Below, one piece after another: positions 55,298 to 64,000 of a DNA stretch of 64,000 nt. Under the pieces are notes generated by a model. It had not been told where the DNA came from and made no database searches. It worked only from the letters and a program-made list of their open reading frames with translations. Each line of letters begins with the position of its first letter. Within the stretch, counting starts at the first letter, position 1. The translations under genes were made by a program, and so were the position numbers. The stretch comes from G963675935 sp963803125 (GTDB lineage: Bacteria; Planctomycetota; Planctomycetia; Pirellulales; Thermoguttaceae): positions 992,001 through 1,056,000 of the forward strand of contig CAWDLR010000002.1 in NCBI GenBank assembly GCA_963803125.1. The letters run 5' to 3'.

Positions 55298-58200
55298 CTA
55301 GAACCGCAGCGAATCGGGCACCAGGTCCTTGATGCGGTTGAACCAGCCGCTGCGCTCGGGCGGCTTCTCTTCGTCAACGCGGGGCTTCGTCGCCACGGCC
55401 TCCGCCGGAACCGCGCCCGCCGGCAAGGGGACGTTCTCTTCCAAGAATCGCGGCCAATAGCCCTCCAAGAGATGGACGCAGTCGCCGATCTGGCCGCGCT
55501 GCAATTTCACGTCGGCCAGCGTGATTAACTTTGAGAGCTCGAACATCTCCGGCCCGCTGAACATCAGCGTCGAGACCTGCACGTCGTCGATCCAGACTTC
55601 GCCGGGTCCCATCAGGTCGAAGCGGGCGCGGAGCGAGCTGAGGCCGTCGAGTGGCAGGTCGCCGAGTTGGAAGACGTATTCTCCCCATTCGGTCCCGATC
55701 TTGGCGGCGGGCTGGCCCGCGTACGACGGCAGACCGACGACGCCGAATCGGTAGTAGTCGGCTCCGTGCAACTTGCCTTCAACCGCCAAACGCAGCGGCG
55801 GCTGTCGGGCGGCATCGGCCACGCGAAGCCAGACCGACAGGGCGAATCGGCCGGTAGCCGGGGTCGATAGCGGTTGGCTTTTCAGGCGGATGACCGGCCC
55901 GGAACTGGACATCTTCAGCGAGTGCTTGCCACTATGCTTGACGCTCTTGTCGAGTTGCACGTTGACCGTTCCCTCTGCGACCGTCGTCCAGTTGGGGATC
56001 GGGTTGTTGGCGGTTGGGGGAGTCTCAAAGCCGGGATTGGCCAGGGCATCTAGGGGCGGCGGATTGCGGAGTACGGCCGCCCGCGCCCCCAACCGGCGAA
56101 TTTGCAGCCCCAAGGCCGATTCGACCGCCTCGGGCCAGGCGACGTGGGGCGCCGAGCAGCGCACGTTCGCTTCCGAGAACTGAACCGCCACCAGGTCATA
56201 GGGCGCCAGGGCCGTTTCCCAGTAGAAGCCCGAGGCGCCGTCCGCCTTGAGCGGTTCGATTTCCCGCATTCCGCTCAGCTCGTCGATGCGGCAACCCGCC
56301 GCGGCCTCGACGTGCAGCCGCGCCGTGACGGCGAAGGGGGCGTCGTTGACCGCATACAGATACGTCCGCCCGCCATGCGCGCCGCAACGAAAAACGACCG
56401 GCTGCGCAGCGTCGTCCGCTTCACCGATGGTTTGGAAGCGGATCGCCGGCAGCCCGCGGTAAGCGGCCGCCAGCTCGCGAATCGATGCCTCCTGTCCCAT
56501 CGGTAGCAACGAGCCGCCGTCGAGCATCACTTGCGCGTCGAGCGTGGCGACGCTGTGCACGAATCGCCGCCGATTCTGCTGGCCGGACGGTGACGGCTCG
56601 GAGACCAGCAACATTCCGGCCGGCTTGAAAGGGCTCTTGCGGTCGAACGACTCGACGCGATATTCGCGCGCCGGGTGGAAGAACAGGCTGCCGGGAGCGG
56701 CCGCCGTTTGGAAGTAGCGGTCAACATCGGCCATTTGGCTGATTTCCAGGTCGGCGGCGCGGCTGCCCAGGTCTTCGTCGGGGGCGATGCGTTCGGGCCG
56801 CAGCAGTACGATGTGTTGTTGCGGGTCGCGATAATGCCGCGCATCGATTCCGACGCGGAGCAGGGCCGCGGCGATGGTCGTGGGATGGGGGAGCGTCGGC
56901 CGCAGATCGCGATCGAGATCGGGGCCGCCGATCATGCCGGCGCCGGCCAGATACAAGCGGCTGTCGGGGCGAATCGCCGCCAATTCGGCGGAGACGCGGC
57001 GATAGAACTGCGCCAGTTGGCCCGCCCGCCAATCGAGCCAGGCGCGGCGCTCCGGCTCCTGGGCGAGGAAGGCCGCCCGCTGGGCGAAGCGCTGCGGTCC
57101 GCGGCCCGGCACGTGCAGCTTCGCGTCGCGCTCGAAGCGGGCGATGGTCGCGTCGTCGAGTCCCCACTGCGGGCCCGGCAGTTGTGCGTAACCGTCGGCC
57201 GAGAGCCGCACCGCCACGCCGGCGAGCGACGGATGCCGCGCGTAGCGGGAGATCAATTCCCGCAGCACGGCGAGCATTGCCCGCTGCACGCGCGGATCGA
57301 GCACGTTGTAGTACGGCGCCAAGCCGCGTTGCGGCGGCAACGAATTGCACAGCGCGGTTCCATCGGGCCCGATCCATTCGATCCCGTCGCTGTTGTCCCC
57401 GCCGCGGCGGAGGGCCTCGAGTTCGGGCAGCGGCGCGGCGAACTCGACCATCGGGATCAACTGCAAATCCTCGCGATCGAACAGCCGCAGCAGCATCTCC
57501 AGCACGTCTTTGCGAACCGGGTCCTGGGCGGTGGCGAAAAGTGCGCCGGTATCGTATTGCGGCGTGGGCTGGACCAGCGGGCTGGGGTAGATCGTGCTGC
57601 CGTCGGCCAGCACGCCCAGCATCAGCCCGTTGTAGCCGCTGTGATTGAGATACTCGACCAGTCGCGTCCCGCCTTGGTAGAACGTGGTCCAATCGTCGAG
57701 GCTCCGCTTGCTCCAGGAATCGGGCGACTCGTCGGCGGCGAAGTTTTCGGGAATCAGCGGGCGTTCGAGATAGGCCGCCAGCAGCCGCCGATTGGCCCCC
57801 GCGCGGTTGGCCCGCGCCGGCGGCAACCGCTGCCCGGCCGCCCAGACGCGAATCTTGCCGTAGACGGCAGGCGAGTGGTCGCGCCCGTTGCTGATGACCA
57901 ACAGCGGCGAGCTGCTGCGCGGCCAGAAGATGACGCGGTGTCGCTGCCAGCGCGGCTTTTCGGCCAGGCCGACCGTCGCCGGGCTGTTCGCCATGCTCGA
58001 ATTGACGATTAGCGGCGCCAATCCGCCGCCCGCAGTCGGCTCCAAAATGCTCACGCCCAGCGTCTGCTCAACGTCGCTGGGATACTCGATCTCGACGGCG
58101 TGCGGCCGGCCGGGCTGGCCCAACGGTAGCCAGTACGCCTGCCAACTCACGTCGGGCGAATCGGCGTTCGGCTTCAAGGCCGCCAACTCGCCCAGCGGAT

Positions 58201-59237
58201 GTCGCAGCGTGTCGAGGCAATCGTTTCCCAGCGGCCCGTGTACGATCCGCAGCCGCGGCCTGGTCAACTGAAGCTGCGGCAGCCGGTTGAACTTTTCGTA
58301 CCAGTGCGGATTGGCCGGGTCGATCTCGGCCACCTGCGTCAGCGCGGCGTCGCTTGCGGTCGAGGCAGGCTGCGGATCGAGCACCAGCAATTGCACCCGC
58401 CGCTGGGCGATGGTCCGCTTCCAACTGAACGGCTGACGGACGGCCTGCGACCAGCGCGGGCTGTTGACCGCGGTAATCACGATCTCGTAAACGCCTTCGG
58501 CGTTGGGCAGCGGCGCGTTCGACGGCGATCGATTCGCCGCGGCCGCCCCGCAGCTCCGGTTCTTGCGACCAAAGCTCCCTGCCGCCACCGAGCAGTTGGA
58601 TTTTGATCCGCGGGTTGCCCCCTTTAGGCACGGGCAAGTCATGGGGTTCGAGCGTGAACTGGAACCTCTCGCCGGGCGCGAAGACGAGATTCTCCCGCGA
58701 GAAATGCACCCGCAGCGAATCGCCCGGAGCACGCATCACCAGAATGCGGTTGCCCTGACCGTCGAGCTGCTTGTTGACGTATTCGCCGACCAGATCGGCC
58801 AGCGGAACTTCGATCGTCGCCGGGCGATCGCGCTGATCGGCGGCCGAGAGGTGCACGATCAGCTTCGCCGAGAGCGCGGCGGAGGCAAGCACGTCGACGC
58901 CGTCGTAGCGCCGCGGGCTGCGCTGCTGCACCACCAGCGCGGCCTGCTCGCCGTGCGGGTTGCCGTCGAGCCACATCGAGCCGGGCTCGTCGGCCTCGGC
59001 CCCCAACGGCTGCGGGTCGGAGATCGATCCTTCGCTGACGGAGATCGTGCCCTGCCAGGCACGTTCGGCGCCGCCGCCCCAGGCGATCCGCACCCGCAGG
59101 TCTTCGGCCGCCGCGGTCCCCGCCGCCCACCACGCCAAAAGCGCGATCGCGGCGCGCAGAGCGGCGCGCGCGGCGGTCCTGCAAGCGACCGACGTACTGC
59201 GATCCTGTGACGGATGCGGACCTCCCTGTCCGATCAT
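55298..59237 (-). pseudogene. Large secreted glycoside-hydrolase-like protein, frameshifted
   Basis: Two frames make one ~1,310-residue protein. The first starts at 59237 with a signal peptide (RAALRAAIALLAWWAAGTAAAEDLR) and reads to IQLLGGGRELWSQEPEL. Near 58515 coding changes frame and continues from NAPLPNAEGVYEIVITAVNS to 55298. The central part resembles a TIM-barrel glycoside hydrolase-like domain (TRLVEYLNHSGYNGLMLGVL, 'MVEFAAPLPELEAL', 'AVRLSADGYAQLPGPQWG'); the C-terminal ~180 residues form a jelly-roll like carbohydrate-binding module (ANPGFETPPTANNPIPNWT...). The substrate is unknown. The frame change may be a sequencing error because both halves remain conserved-looking. Confidence 0.7.
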
Positions 59238-59385
59238 CGGCGGCCCTGCGGCTATCGAACAACGCGCATGAAAACAATTATCGGCGGATTATAATGAGAA
59301 GCGGCCGTCGGCCGCCATGCCGATTCGTGGAAATTCGGCCTTGTCGCCCTCGTCGCCCCTGGGCTGATGGGGAGACGCGACGAAC

Positions 59386-59409
59386 GCCCCCCGATTGCAA
59401 TCGGGGGGC
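59386..59409. repeat. 24-bp palindrome GCCCCCCGATTGCAATCGGG
   Basis: Identical to the copy at 51739-51762. Intergenic, upstream of the large secreted protein gene. Confidence 0.9.
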
Positions 59410-59471
59410 TTTGGTGCGGAAATAGTCGCAAAATCAAGATCGCATTCAGTTAAGCAACCGGCGGTCAGCTT

Positions 59472-59819
59472 TCAGCGATCAGCCGGATTCGGCACTGGGG
59501 CCCCCGGTGGCAGCGACCACTCGAGAATCACTTTGCGGGGCCTGGGAAGATCGAGCGAGGTCTTCTCGTAACGCCCTTCTTGCCGCCGTCCCTCGACCGC
59601 GAGTTGCTTGACGAATCCCTGCGAGGCGTGCTCCACCACGATGACGTTGCCTTTGCCGTCGTTGTTAGCGTTCGGGCAGACGACGATGATGACCTTCGCT
59701 CCCTCTTTTTCACGCCGGTGAATCTCGTCCAAGGCCGCCTGCTCGCGCAGGCAGCGGGAGATTGCCCGTCGGCTCGATGGCCGTTGCGGGGAGGACTGCC
59801 GCGGGCGGCAGCGGAGGAT
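59472..59819 (-). pseudogene. Orphan C-terminal reading frame following the thioredoxin-trypsin gene
   Basis: Same frame as the upstream protease gene but separated from it by a TGA at 59820-59822. Reads CLREQAALDEIHRREKEGAK, VIIVVCPNANNDGKGNVIVV and EWSLPPGAPVPNPADR, which looks like real protein. A TTG (59730-59732) could start an 86-residue product, or this is the tail of the protease gene lost through an in-frame stop or two nearby frameshifts. Confidence 0.5.
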
Positions 59820-61007
59820 TCAGGGAGGCGAGATCGGTCGGGCCGGCGCGGCCGCCGACAGCGGGCCGGGCAAGGGTGCATTGGCCAACGAGCCCCGCGG
59901 CTGGCTCCCGTCCAAACTGCCGCTGGGCGATTTGTAGACGAAGGCCAGATTATCGCGGTCCAATTCGGCATAGATGGCGGCGGGAGCAACGAAAAGCCCC
60001 TGCTGCTCCTGCGGATCGCGGGCAATGCAGACGCCGATCACGTATCCTTCGCTGGAGAAGAGCCCACCACCGCTGCGACCTTGCACCGGCTGACCGGCCA
60101 CGGTCAGATTGGGGCCTCCTTGGAATCTGTTTACAGAGTTCACCTGGCTGTGCCGCACGGTCGGCGGATCGCCGTCGTTGCAGCCGACGCTCGCCACCGC
60201 CATGCCCTTGCAAAGCTGATAGTCCGGCGGGGCCAAGCGGGCGACGGCCACCGGCCGGGGCGTGCGAATCCTCACCAAGGCCACGTCGCGATCGAGATCG
60301 TAGGAGACCAAGCGTGCTTCGAGCTTGGTCGGTTCGCCCGCGCCGAAGAGATCGACAGTGATCGGACCCTTGCCTTTCGAGTCGCGAAAGAGATGGCCGC
60401 AGGTGAGGATCAGCGCTTCGTTGCCGCGGGCATCGATAATCGTGCCCGAGCCGCACGAGCGGCTGTCGTCGGGATCATCGACCCGCAGCCGCACGCTGGC
60501 GGCCAATAGGGCCGCGTCCGAAACTGCTGCGGCCGGGGCCTTCAGCGGCTGCGGAGAAGGTTGTTGCTGCGCTGCGGCGGGCGGCGCCCACGGATCGAAC
60601 GACGACGGCGGCGAAGACGACGGCGAAGATGGAAGCTCGACCGACGGCGGCGCCGTGAGCGTCGGCTGGGCCGGCGGCCCAGTGGCGCGAGTGGCTGCCG
60701 ACCCCTTCTCGTACATTTCCTGTAGTCGGCTCATCGAGGTCCAGCCGACCACGCGGTCGACTTCCCGCCCGTTGGCGACCATGATGAAACAGGGCCAGGC
60801 GGTCACGCCGAATTTGTCCACCAGCCCCCTATTGCCGGCCAGGCCCACGTTGACCCGTCGCACCGGATAGCCGGCCTTGATGAGTGCCTCGATCGTAGGA
60901 TTCATCGCGCGACATGGACCGCACGAGTCGGAGTAGAAGTCGAGCAAGACAGTCTGGCTAACGCCTGACAATGCCATGGCCGCAAAGGCCACGTGTAGTG
61001 CGACCAT
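59820..61007 (-). CDS. Thioredoxin-trypsin fusion protein, exported
   Basis: 395 residues; AGGAGG 8 bp before the ATG at 61007. A short N-terminal signal or anchor (VALHVAFAAMALSG) leads directly into a thioredoxin domain with active site CGPC (Cys29, Cys32) in TVLLDFYSDSCGPCRAMNP and the cis-Pro region TAWPCFIMV. A ~70-residue Pro/Ser/Ala linker follows, then a trypsin-like serine protease: LILTCGHLF (His), 'YDLDRDVALVRI' (Asp) and PVQGRSGGGLFSSEG (Ser). Fusing a redox fold to a protease suggests periplasmic quality control of disulfide proteins; this is inference. The downstream same-frame segment at 59472 may be a lost C-terminal part. Confidence 0.85.
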   Translation of the reverse strand: MVALHVAFAAMALSGVSQTVLLDFYSDSCGPCRAMNPTIEALIKAGYPVRRVNVGLAGNRGLVDKFGVTAWPCFIMVANGREVDRVVGWTSMSRLQEMYEKGSAATRATGPPAQPTLTAPPSVELPSSPSSSPPSSFDPWAPPAAAQQQPSPQPLKAPAAAVSDAALLAASVRLRVDDPDDSRSCGSGTIIDARGNEALILTCGHLFRDSKGKGPITVDLFGAGEPTKLEARLVSYDLDRDVALVRIRTPRPVAVARLAPPDYQLCKGMAVASVGCNDGDPPTVRHSQVNSVNRFQGGPNLTVAGQPVQGRSGGGLFSSEGYVIGVCIARDPQEQQGLFVAPAAIYAELDRDNLAFVYKSPSGSLDGSQPRGSLANAPLPGPLSAAAPARPISPP

Positions 61008-61490
61008 CGGTTCCCTCCTGGTCTTACGCGAAGTCCATTTCGCCTTGTCTGGGATGCAGGCGTCTTAAGAGGAGGTGCTATTGTGGCGGGAATGCCAATT
61101 CGACACAACCGCAACTTTGCAAATTTCTTGCCGCGCTTGCCGGCGATGCGTGACCGGCATATTCAACCCCCTTTTCCTCGCTTTTGGCAGGCTTTGCCCT
61201 TGTCCGGTCCCGACTGTGGGTGATAGACTCTCGGCCGCCACCGATGCCGTGTCGTGGGGTACGGACGCAAGTGCCATGTGCGTAAGCAGTTGTGGGAGCG
61301 CTGGGCCGCATCGGCACGCTTCCCTTCGGGGCGCGGCTAAACGGAGGAGAGTTATCCATTCCTACGACGGGCGATTACTGTGCGCCCTGCGTCCCTCTGT
61401 AGGGGAATTTACTTGCAACGGAAACCGGGGCTTTTACAATAGAGGGAAGGGACCCCAGTTTCCCTAGCTCATAAACTCGAAAGGAGAATT
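61008..61490. other. Divergent intergenic region with a promoter and repeats
   Basis: Contains a CGCTTCCCTTCGGGGCGCGG..CTAAACGG repeat (61317-61342, related to 1029-1053 and 2212-2235) and the promoter at 61413-61440. No gene supported. Confidence 0.55.
61413..61440 (+). promoter_or_regulatory. Candidate sigma70 promoter
   Basis: TTGCAA (61413-61418), a 16-bp spacer and TACAAT (61435-61440), about 50 bp before the ATG at 61491, which has an AAGGAGA ribosome site. Five of six matches at each hexamer, good for this high-GC genome. Confidence 0.6.
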
Positions 61491-61862
61491 ATGAAGCGCG
61501 CGATACTGGGGCTCCTTGTGGGCCTAGGACTTGTGATGGCAGCCGCCGCGATAGCGCAACAGCGTGGGGAGGCGCTGCCGCCGCGTGCCGCCGCCGCGAT
61601 GCCAACACCGGCGATCCCGGCCCCGGTGGCCGTGACCGGCACAGAGTTGATCGTCGTGCCGACGATGCTCGGCGACAAAGTGCAGATGCTCACTGTTGTC
61701 GATCCGCGGCAGCGAGTCCTCGGCGTCTATCATATCAACGTCACAACCGGAAAGATCTCGCTCAAGAGCATCCGCAGCATTCACTGGGACCTGCAAATCG
61801 ACCACTTGAACACCGACGAACCGCTCCCCCAACAGATTCGTTCGATGTGGGAGCAGAAATAG
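61491..61862 (+). CDS. Small secreted protein, unknown function
   Basis: 123 residues. Signal peptide MKRAILGLLVGLGLVMAAAA with cleavage near AIAQQRG, an Ala/Pro-rich linker, then a beta-rich domain: VTGTELIVVPTMLGDKVQML, DPRQRVLGVYHINVTTGKIS and LKSIRSIHWDLQIDHLNTDE. I recognise no family. Its AAGGAGA site and the promoter just upstream indicate it is well expressed. It lies 16 bp before the HTH gene, so the two are probably co-transcribed. Confidence 0.7.
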   Translation: MKRAILGLLVGLGLVMAAAAIAQQRGEALPPRAAAAMPTPAIPAPVAVTGTELIVVPTMLGDKVQMLTVVDPRQRVLGVYHINVTTGKISLKSIRSIHWDLQIDHLNTDEPLPQQIRSMWEQK

Positions 61863-61878
61863 GGCAAACGAGATCGCT

Positions 61879-63057
61879 ATGGCTCAGAAGTATTACAATA
61901 CCGCCGAGGCGGCGAAGATTCTTGGCAAGACCGTCGATCAGGTCAAGCAGATGTTGGAGCATCGCGAGTTGCACGGATATCGCGACGGCGCCGACTGGAA
62001 GTTCAAGGTGGAAGACATCGATCGGCTGGCCAAGGACGCGCCCCCGGCGAAACCCGCCGTCGAGGACGACGGCGGCGACGTGCTGCTGAGCGAAGTGGAG
62101 CTCGGCCAGTCCGATCCCGGGCTGTCGGGCACGGTGATCGGCTTGAGCCCGCCCGTCCGTCCGGCCGCCAGCGGCGCCCCTCTGGCCGAGAGCGATCTGG
62201 CCCTCAACGCCCTCGCCGGCGACTCATCGGTGCCGACGCTCCCCAAGAAGAGCACGGCCGACTCGAAGAGCGCGAAGTTCGACGATTTGAGCCTCGACAG
62301 TCTTACCCTGAGCGACAGTTCCGGAAAGGTCAGCGGCAAATCGTCGGTGGGCAGTTCGGCCATCGATCTGGGCGGCAGCAAGGGCAAGGACGACGATCTG
62401 GTGCTCGGCGGCAGCAGCGGCGGCCTGAGCAGCAATGTCGTGCTCGGCAGCGATAGCGGCATCTCGCTGGTCGATCCGTCCGATAGCGGTTTCTCGCTCG
62501 ACACCCCCGTCAACCTGGCCGCTCCCGCCGAAGAATCGTTGGAGCTTCGCGAGGAGGACATGATTGCGTCGGCCGGGGCGGCCCACCCCGCCGCGTTGAA
62601 GCCCGACGACGATTTCCTGCTCACCCCGTTGGAAGAGACCACCGACATGGACGGCTCCGAGAGCGGGTCGCAGGTGATTGCTCTGGACACCGAGGGAGAG
62701 GAGTCGGGGACGATGATCGGCACCGGCTCCGCCGTGTCGATGGCCACGATGATCGACGAGGACATCAGCCCGCAGCCGGGGTTGGAGATGGGCGTGGGCG
62801 GCCCGTTGGCTGGTCCCGCGGTGCTGGGCATGCAGCCGAGCGCGATGGCCGAAGGGGCGATCATCTCTCCCACCGCCGCCCTTGCCGAGCCCCCCTACAC
62901 CACCCCGCAGATCATCGGACTGGCGGTCTGCACGCTCTTCCTGGCGCTGTGCGGCATCATGATGTACGATCTGGTGCGGAGCATGTGGAGCTGGGAGCAA
63001 CCCTCCACAATCGGCAGCGGCTTGATGAACACCATCGGTCATTGGGTTGGCCTGTAG
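61879..63057 (+). CDS. HTH (excisionase/MerR-like) protein with C-terminal membrane segment
   Basis: 392 residues. Residues 1-60 are a winged helix-turn-helix of the excisionase/MerR type: YYNTAEAAKILGKTVDQVKQ, then MLEHRELHGYRDGADWKFK. A ~270-residue low-complexity acidic/Ser-rich region follows (repeats such as GLSSNVVLGSDSGISLVDPS, SDSGFSLDTPVNLA). One transmembrane helix near the C terminus (IIGLAVCTLFLALCGIMMYD) ends the protein. In this orientation the HTH domain would face the cytoplasm. Such modular HTH-TM proteins occur in planctomycetes; targets are unknown. The stop TAG overlaps the start of the next gene. Confidence 0.8.
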   Translation: MAQKYYNTAEAAKILGKTVDQVKQMLEHRELHGYRDGADWKFKVEDIDRLAKDAPPAKPAVEDDGGDVLLSEVELGQSDPGLSGTVIGLSPPVRPAASGAPLAESDLALNALAGDSSVPTLPKKSTADSKSAKFDDLSLDSLTLSDSSGKVSGKSSVGSSAIDLGGSKGKDDDLVLGGSSGGLSSNVVLGSDSGISLVDPSDSGFSLDTPVNLAAPAEESLELREEDMIASAGAAHPAALKPDDDFLLTPLEETTDMDGSESGSQVIALDTEGEESGTMIGTGSAVSMATMIDEDISPQPGLEMGVGGPLAGPAVLGMQPSAMAEGAIISPTAALAEPPYTTPQIIGLAVCTLFLALCGIMMYDLVRSMWSWEQPSTIGSGLMNTIGHWVGL

Positions 63058-64000
63058 TGCATTGTCCAGATCGTCCTTGCCGACGAGAAACGCCCCCCGA
63101 CTGCAATCGGGGGATCGCACAAAGCGGCAGGGACTTCCTGCGGAACTCGCTGGCTCTGTTTGCCGCGGCTGCAATCGTCGCCGCAGTCTGCCGTCCGGGA
63201 TTGGGCGGCGAGCCGCCGGCGGACCCAGCCCGGCAAGCGTTTTCTCTCAGCGGCGATTGGCTCTTTCAGCGTGACGGAGCGAAGGCCGACCGGTGGAAGA
63301 CGGTGCAGGTCCCTTCCAGCTTCGATCAACACGAGGGGATCGGATTCCACGGCGTCGGCTGGTACCGAAAACTGGTCCGGGCGTTTCCGCTGCCTGCCGG
63401 CAAACGGGTGCTACTGCATTTTCAGGCGGCGGCCACCGCGGCGGAGGTCTGGTGGGACGGCGAGCGGGTGGGCACGCATCTCGGCGGCTGGACGCCGTTT
63501 CGTTTCGATATTACCGACCTGCTGCGCAAGGCCGCGGCAGGCCGGCCGCATGAACTGCGGGTGCGGCTGGATGAAAAACTGGGCCACAACACCCAGGGAT
63601 TCCTGCCGATCATCGCGCCCCACTTCGGCGGCCTGTGGCAGGACGTGCAACTGCTGGTCGTGCCCGAGACTTACTGCGACGACCTGAATCTGCTGGCCGT
63701 CGGAAATCTGAAGACCGCCGAGATTCAACTCGATGTTCCGCTGTGCGGCAAACTGCCCGCGGGCGAAAAACCGCTCTCGCTCCGCTGCCACTTGCGCGGC
63801 CGGGGCGATTGGCGCGAGCTGCCGTTGCGGGCGACGTTTTCCGGCAACCGCATTCATGCGGTCGCCGAACTGGCTGATCCCCGCCCCTGGTCGCCCGACG
63901 AGCCGAATCTGTACGAGGTCGAGTTGGCCGTGGGCGGCGAGCATGGCGACCGCATTCGCACCCGCCTCGGCTTTCGCACGATCGAGACGTTCGGCCCGGA
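63057..64000 (+). CDS. GH2-family glycoside hydrolase, N-terminal part
   Basis: Frame is open past the window end. The GTG at 63057 overlaps the preceding TAG, so translation may be coupled, and codes for MHCPDRPCRRETPPDCNRGI, a stretch from the palindrome at 63092-63113, then a signal peptide (LRNSLALFAAAAIVAAVCRP). Mature part begins AFSLSGDWLFQRDG and GVGWYRKLVRAFPLPAGKRV, AEVWWDGERVGTHLGGWTPF and HNTQGFLPIIAPHFGGLWQD, the jelly-roll sugar-binding domain of GH2 (beta-galactosidase/glucuronidase-type). The catalytic TIM barrel lies beyond the window, so substrate specificity is unknown. Confidence 0.88.
   Translation, partial: MHCPDRPCRRETPPDCNRGIAQSGRDFLRNSLALFAAAAIVAAVCRPGLGGEPPADPARQAFSLSGDWLFQRDGAKADRWKTVQVPSSFDQHEGIGFHGVGWYRKLVRAFPLPAGKRVLLHFQAAATAAEVWWDGERVGTHLGGWTPFRFDITDLLRKAAAGRPHELRVRLDEKLGHNTQGFLPIIAPHFGGLWQDVQLLVVPETYCDDLNLLAVGNLKTAEIQLDVPLCGKLPAGEKPLSLRCHLRGRGDWRELPLRATFSGNRIHAVAELADPRPWSPDEPNLYEVELAVGGEHGDRIRTRLGFRTIETFGP
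63092..63113. repeat. Palindrome GCCCCCCGACTGCAATCGGG in a leader
   Basis: One-base variant of the copies at 51739 and 59386, located between the GTG start and the signal peptide of the GH2 gene. Confidence 0.88.

Overview
The window is GC-rich bacterial chromosome, most likely from a planctomycete of the Pirellulales type. The taxon is an inference. It rests on a BBP7-family outer-membrane protein, a split lysophospholipid acyltransferase/acyl-ligase pair, Ig-like and PQQ-propeller secreted proteins, a pseudopilin cluster with planctomycete-style leaders, and an unusual density of short palindromic and low-complexity repeats around genes. No rRNA, CRISPR array or phage module is visible. There are two tRNA genes: Val(GAC) at 19757-19830 and Ser(GGA) at 50282-50366.

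Layout. 0-9 kb: C-terminal end of an Ig-repeat surface protein, a CPBP protease, a DoxX protein, pyruvate phosphate dikinase (ppdK), a small membrane protein, a BBP7 protein and an M81 metallopeptidase. 9-14.5 kb: a REP-associated (Y1) transposase inside its own inverted repeats, next to an AMP-dependent acyl ligase that carries a related short element in frame, then an MFS-acyltransferase fusion. 14.8-17.5 kb: a DUF481-like protein, a small membrane protein and a STAS/RsbW-type partner-switch pair. 17.5-22.6 kb: an accessory stretch with a frameshifted IS4 transposase, palindromic elements beside tRNA-Val, a MITE-like insertion, a two-gene cassette with a broken first gene and a duplicated tail, an XRE regulator and a DUF3800 protein. 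22.8-25.3 kb: rpsO-pnp. 25.9-31.1 kb: a secreted protein, an M48 peptidase, a PQQ-propeller protein and a sugar-nucleotide epimerase. 31.4-47.3 kb: a type IV pilus/type II secretion-like cluster, all on the minus strand: two PilB/GspE ATPases, PilT, PilC/GspF, three pseudopilins and a very large pseudopilin-like protein. 47.7-50.1 kb: a methyltransferase and a glycosyltransferase in overlapping frames. 50.3-64 kb: tRNA-Ser, a PpiC/SurA-like chaperone, mfd, a frameshifted large secreted hydrolase-like protein, a thioredoxin-trypsin fusion, a putative membrane-anchored HTH protein and the start of a GH2 glycosidase.

The most striking signal is how short repeats interact with coding sequence. 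(1) A REP-transposase-associated element sits in frame inside the acyl ligase, and the same peptide KGDITD recurs at that protein's C terminus where the transposase locus joins it. (2) Low-complexity cassettes sit, in frame and free of stops, inside Mfd and the epimerase. (3) In all four pseudopilin-like genes such cassettes lie between the start codon and the prepilin/transmembrane motif, and a different palindrome occupies the same position in two secreted-protein genes. Several other genes carry single-base frameshifts; these may be genuine decay or assembly errors.
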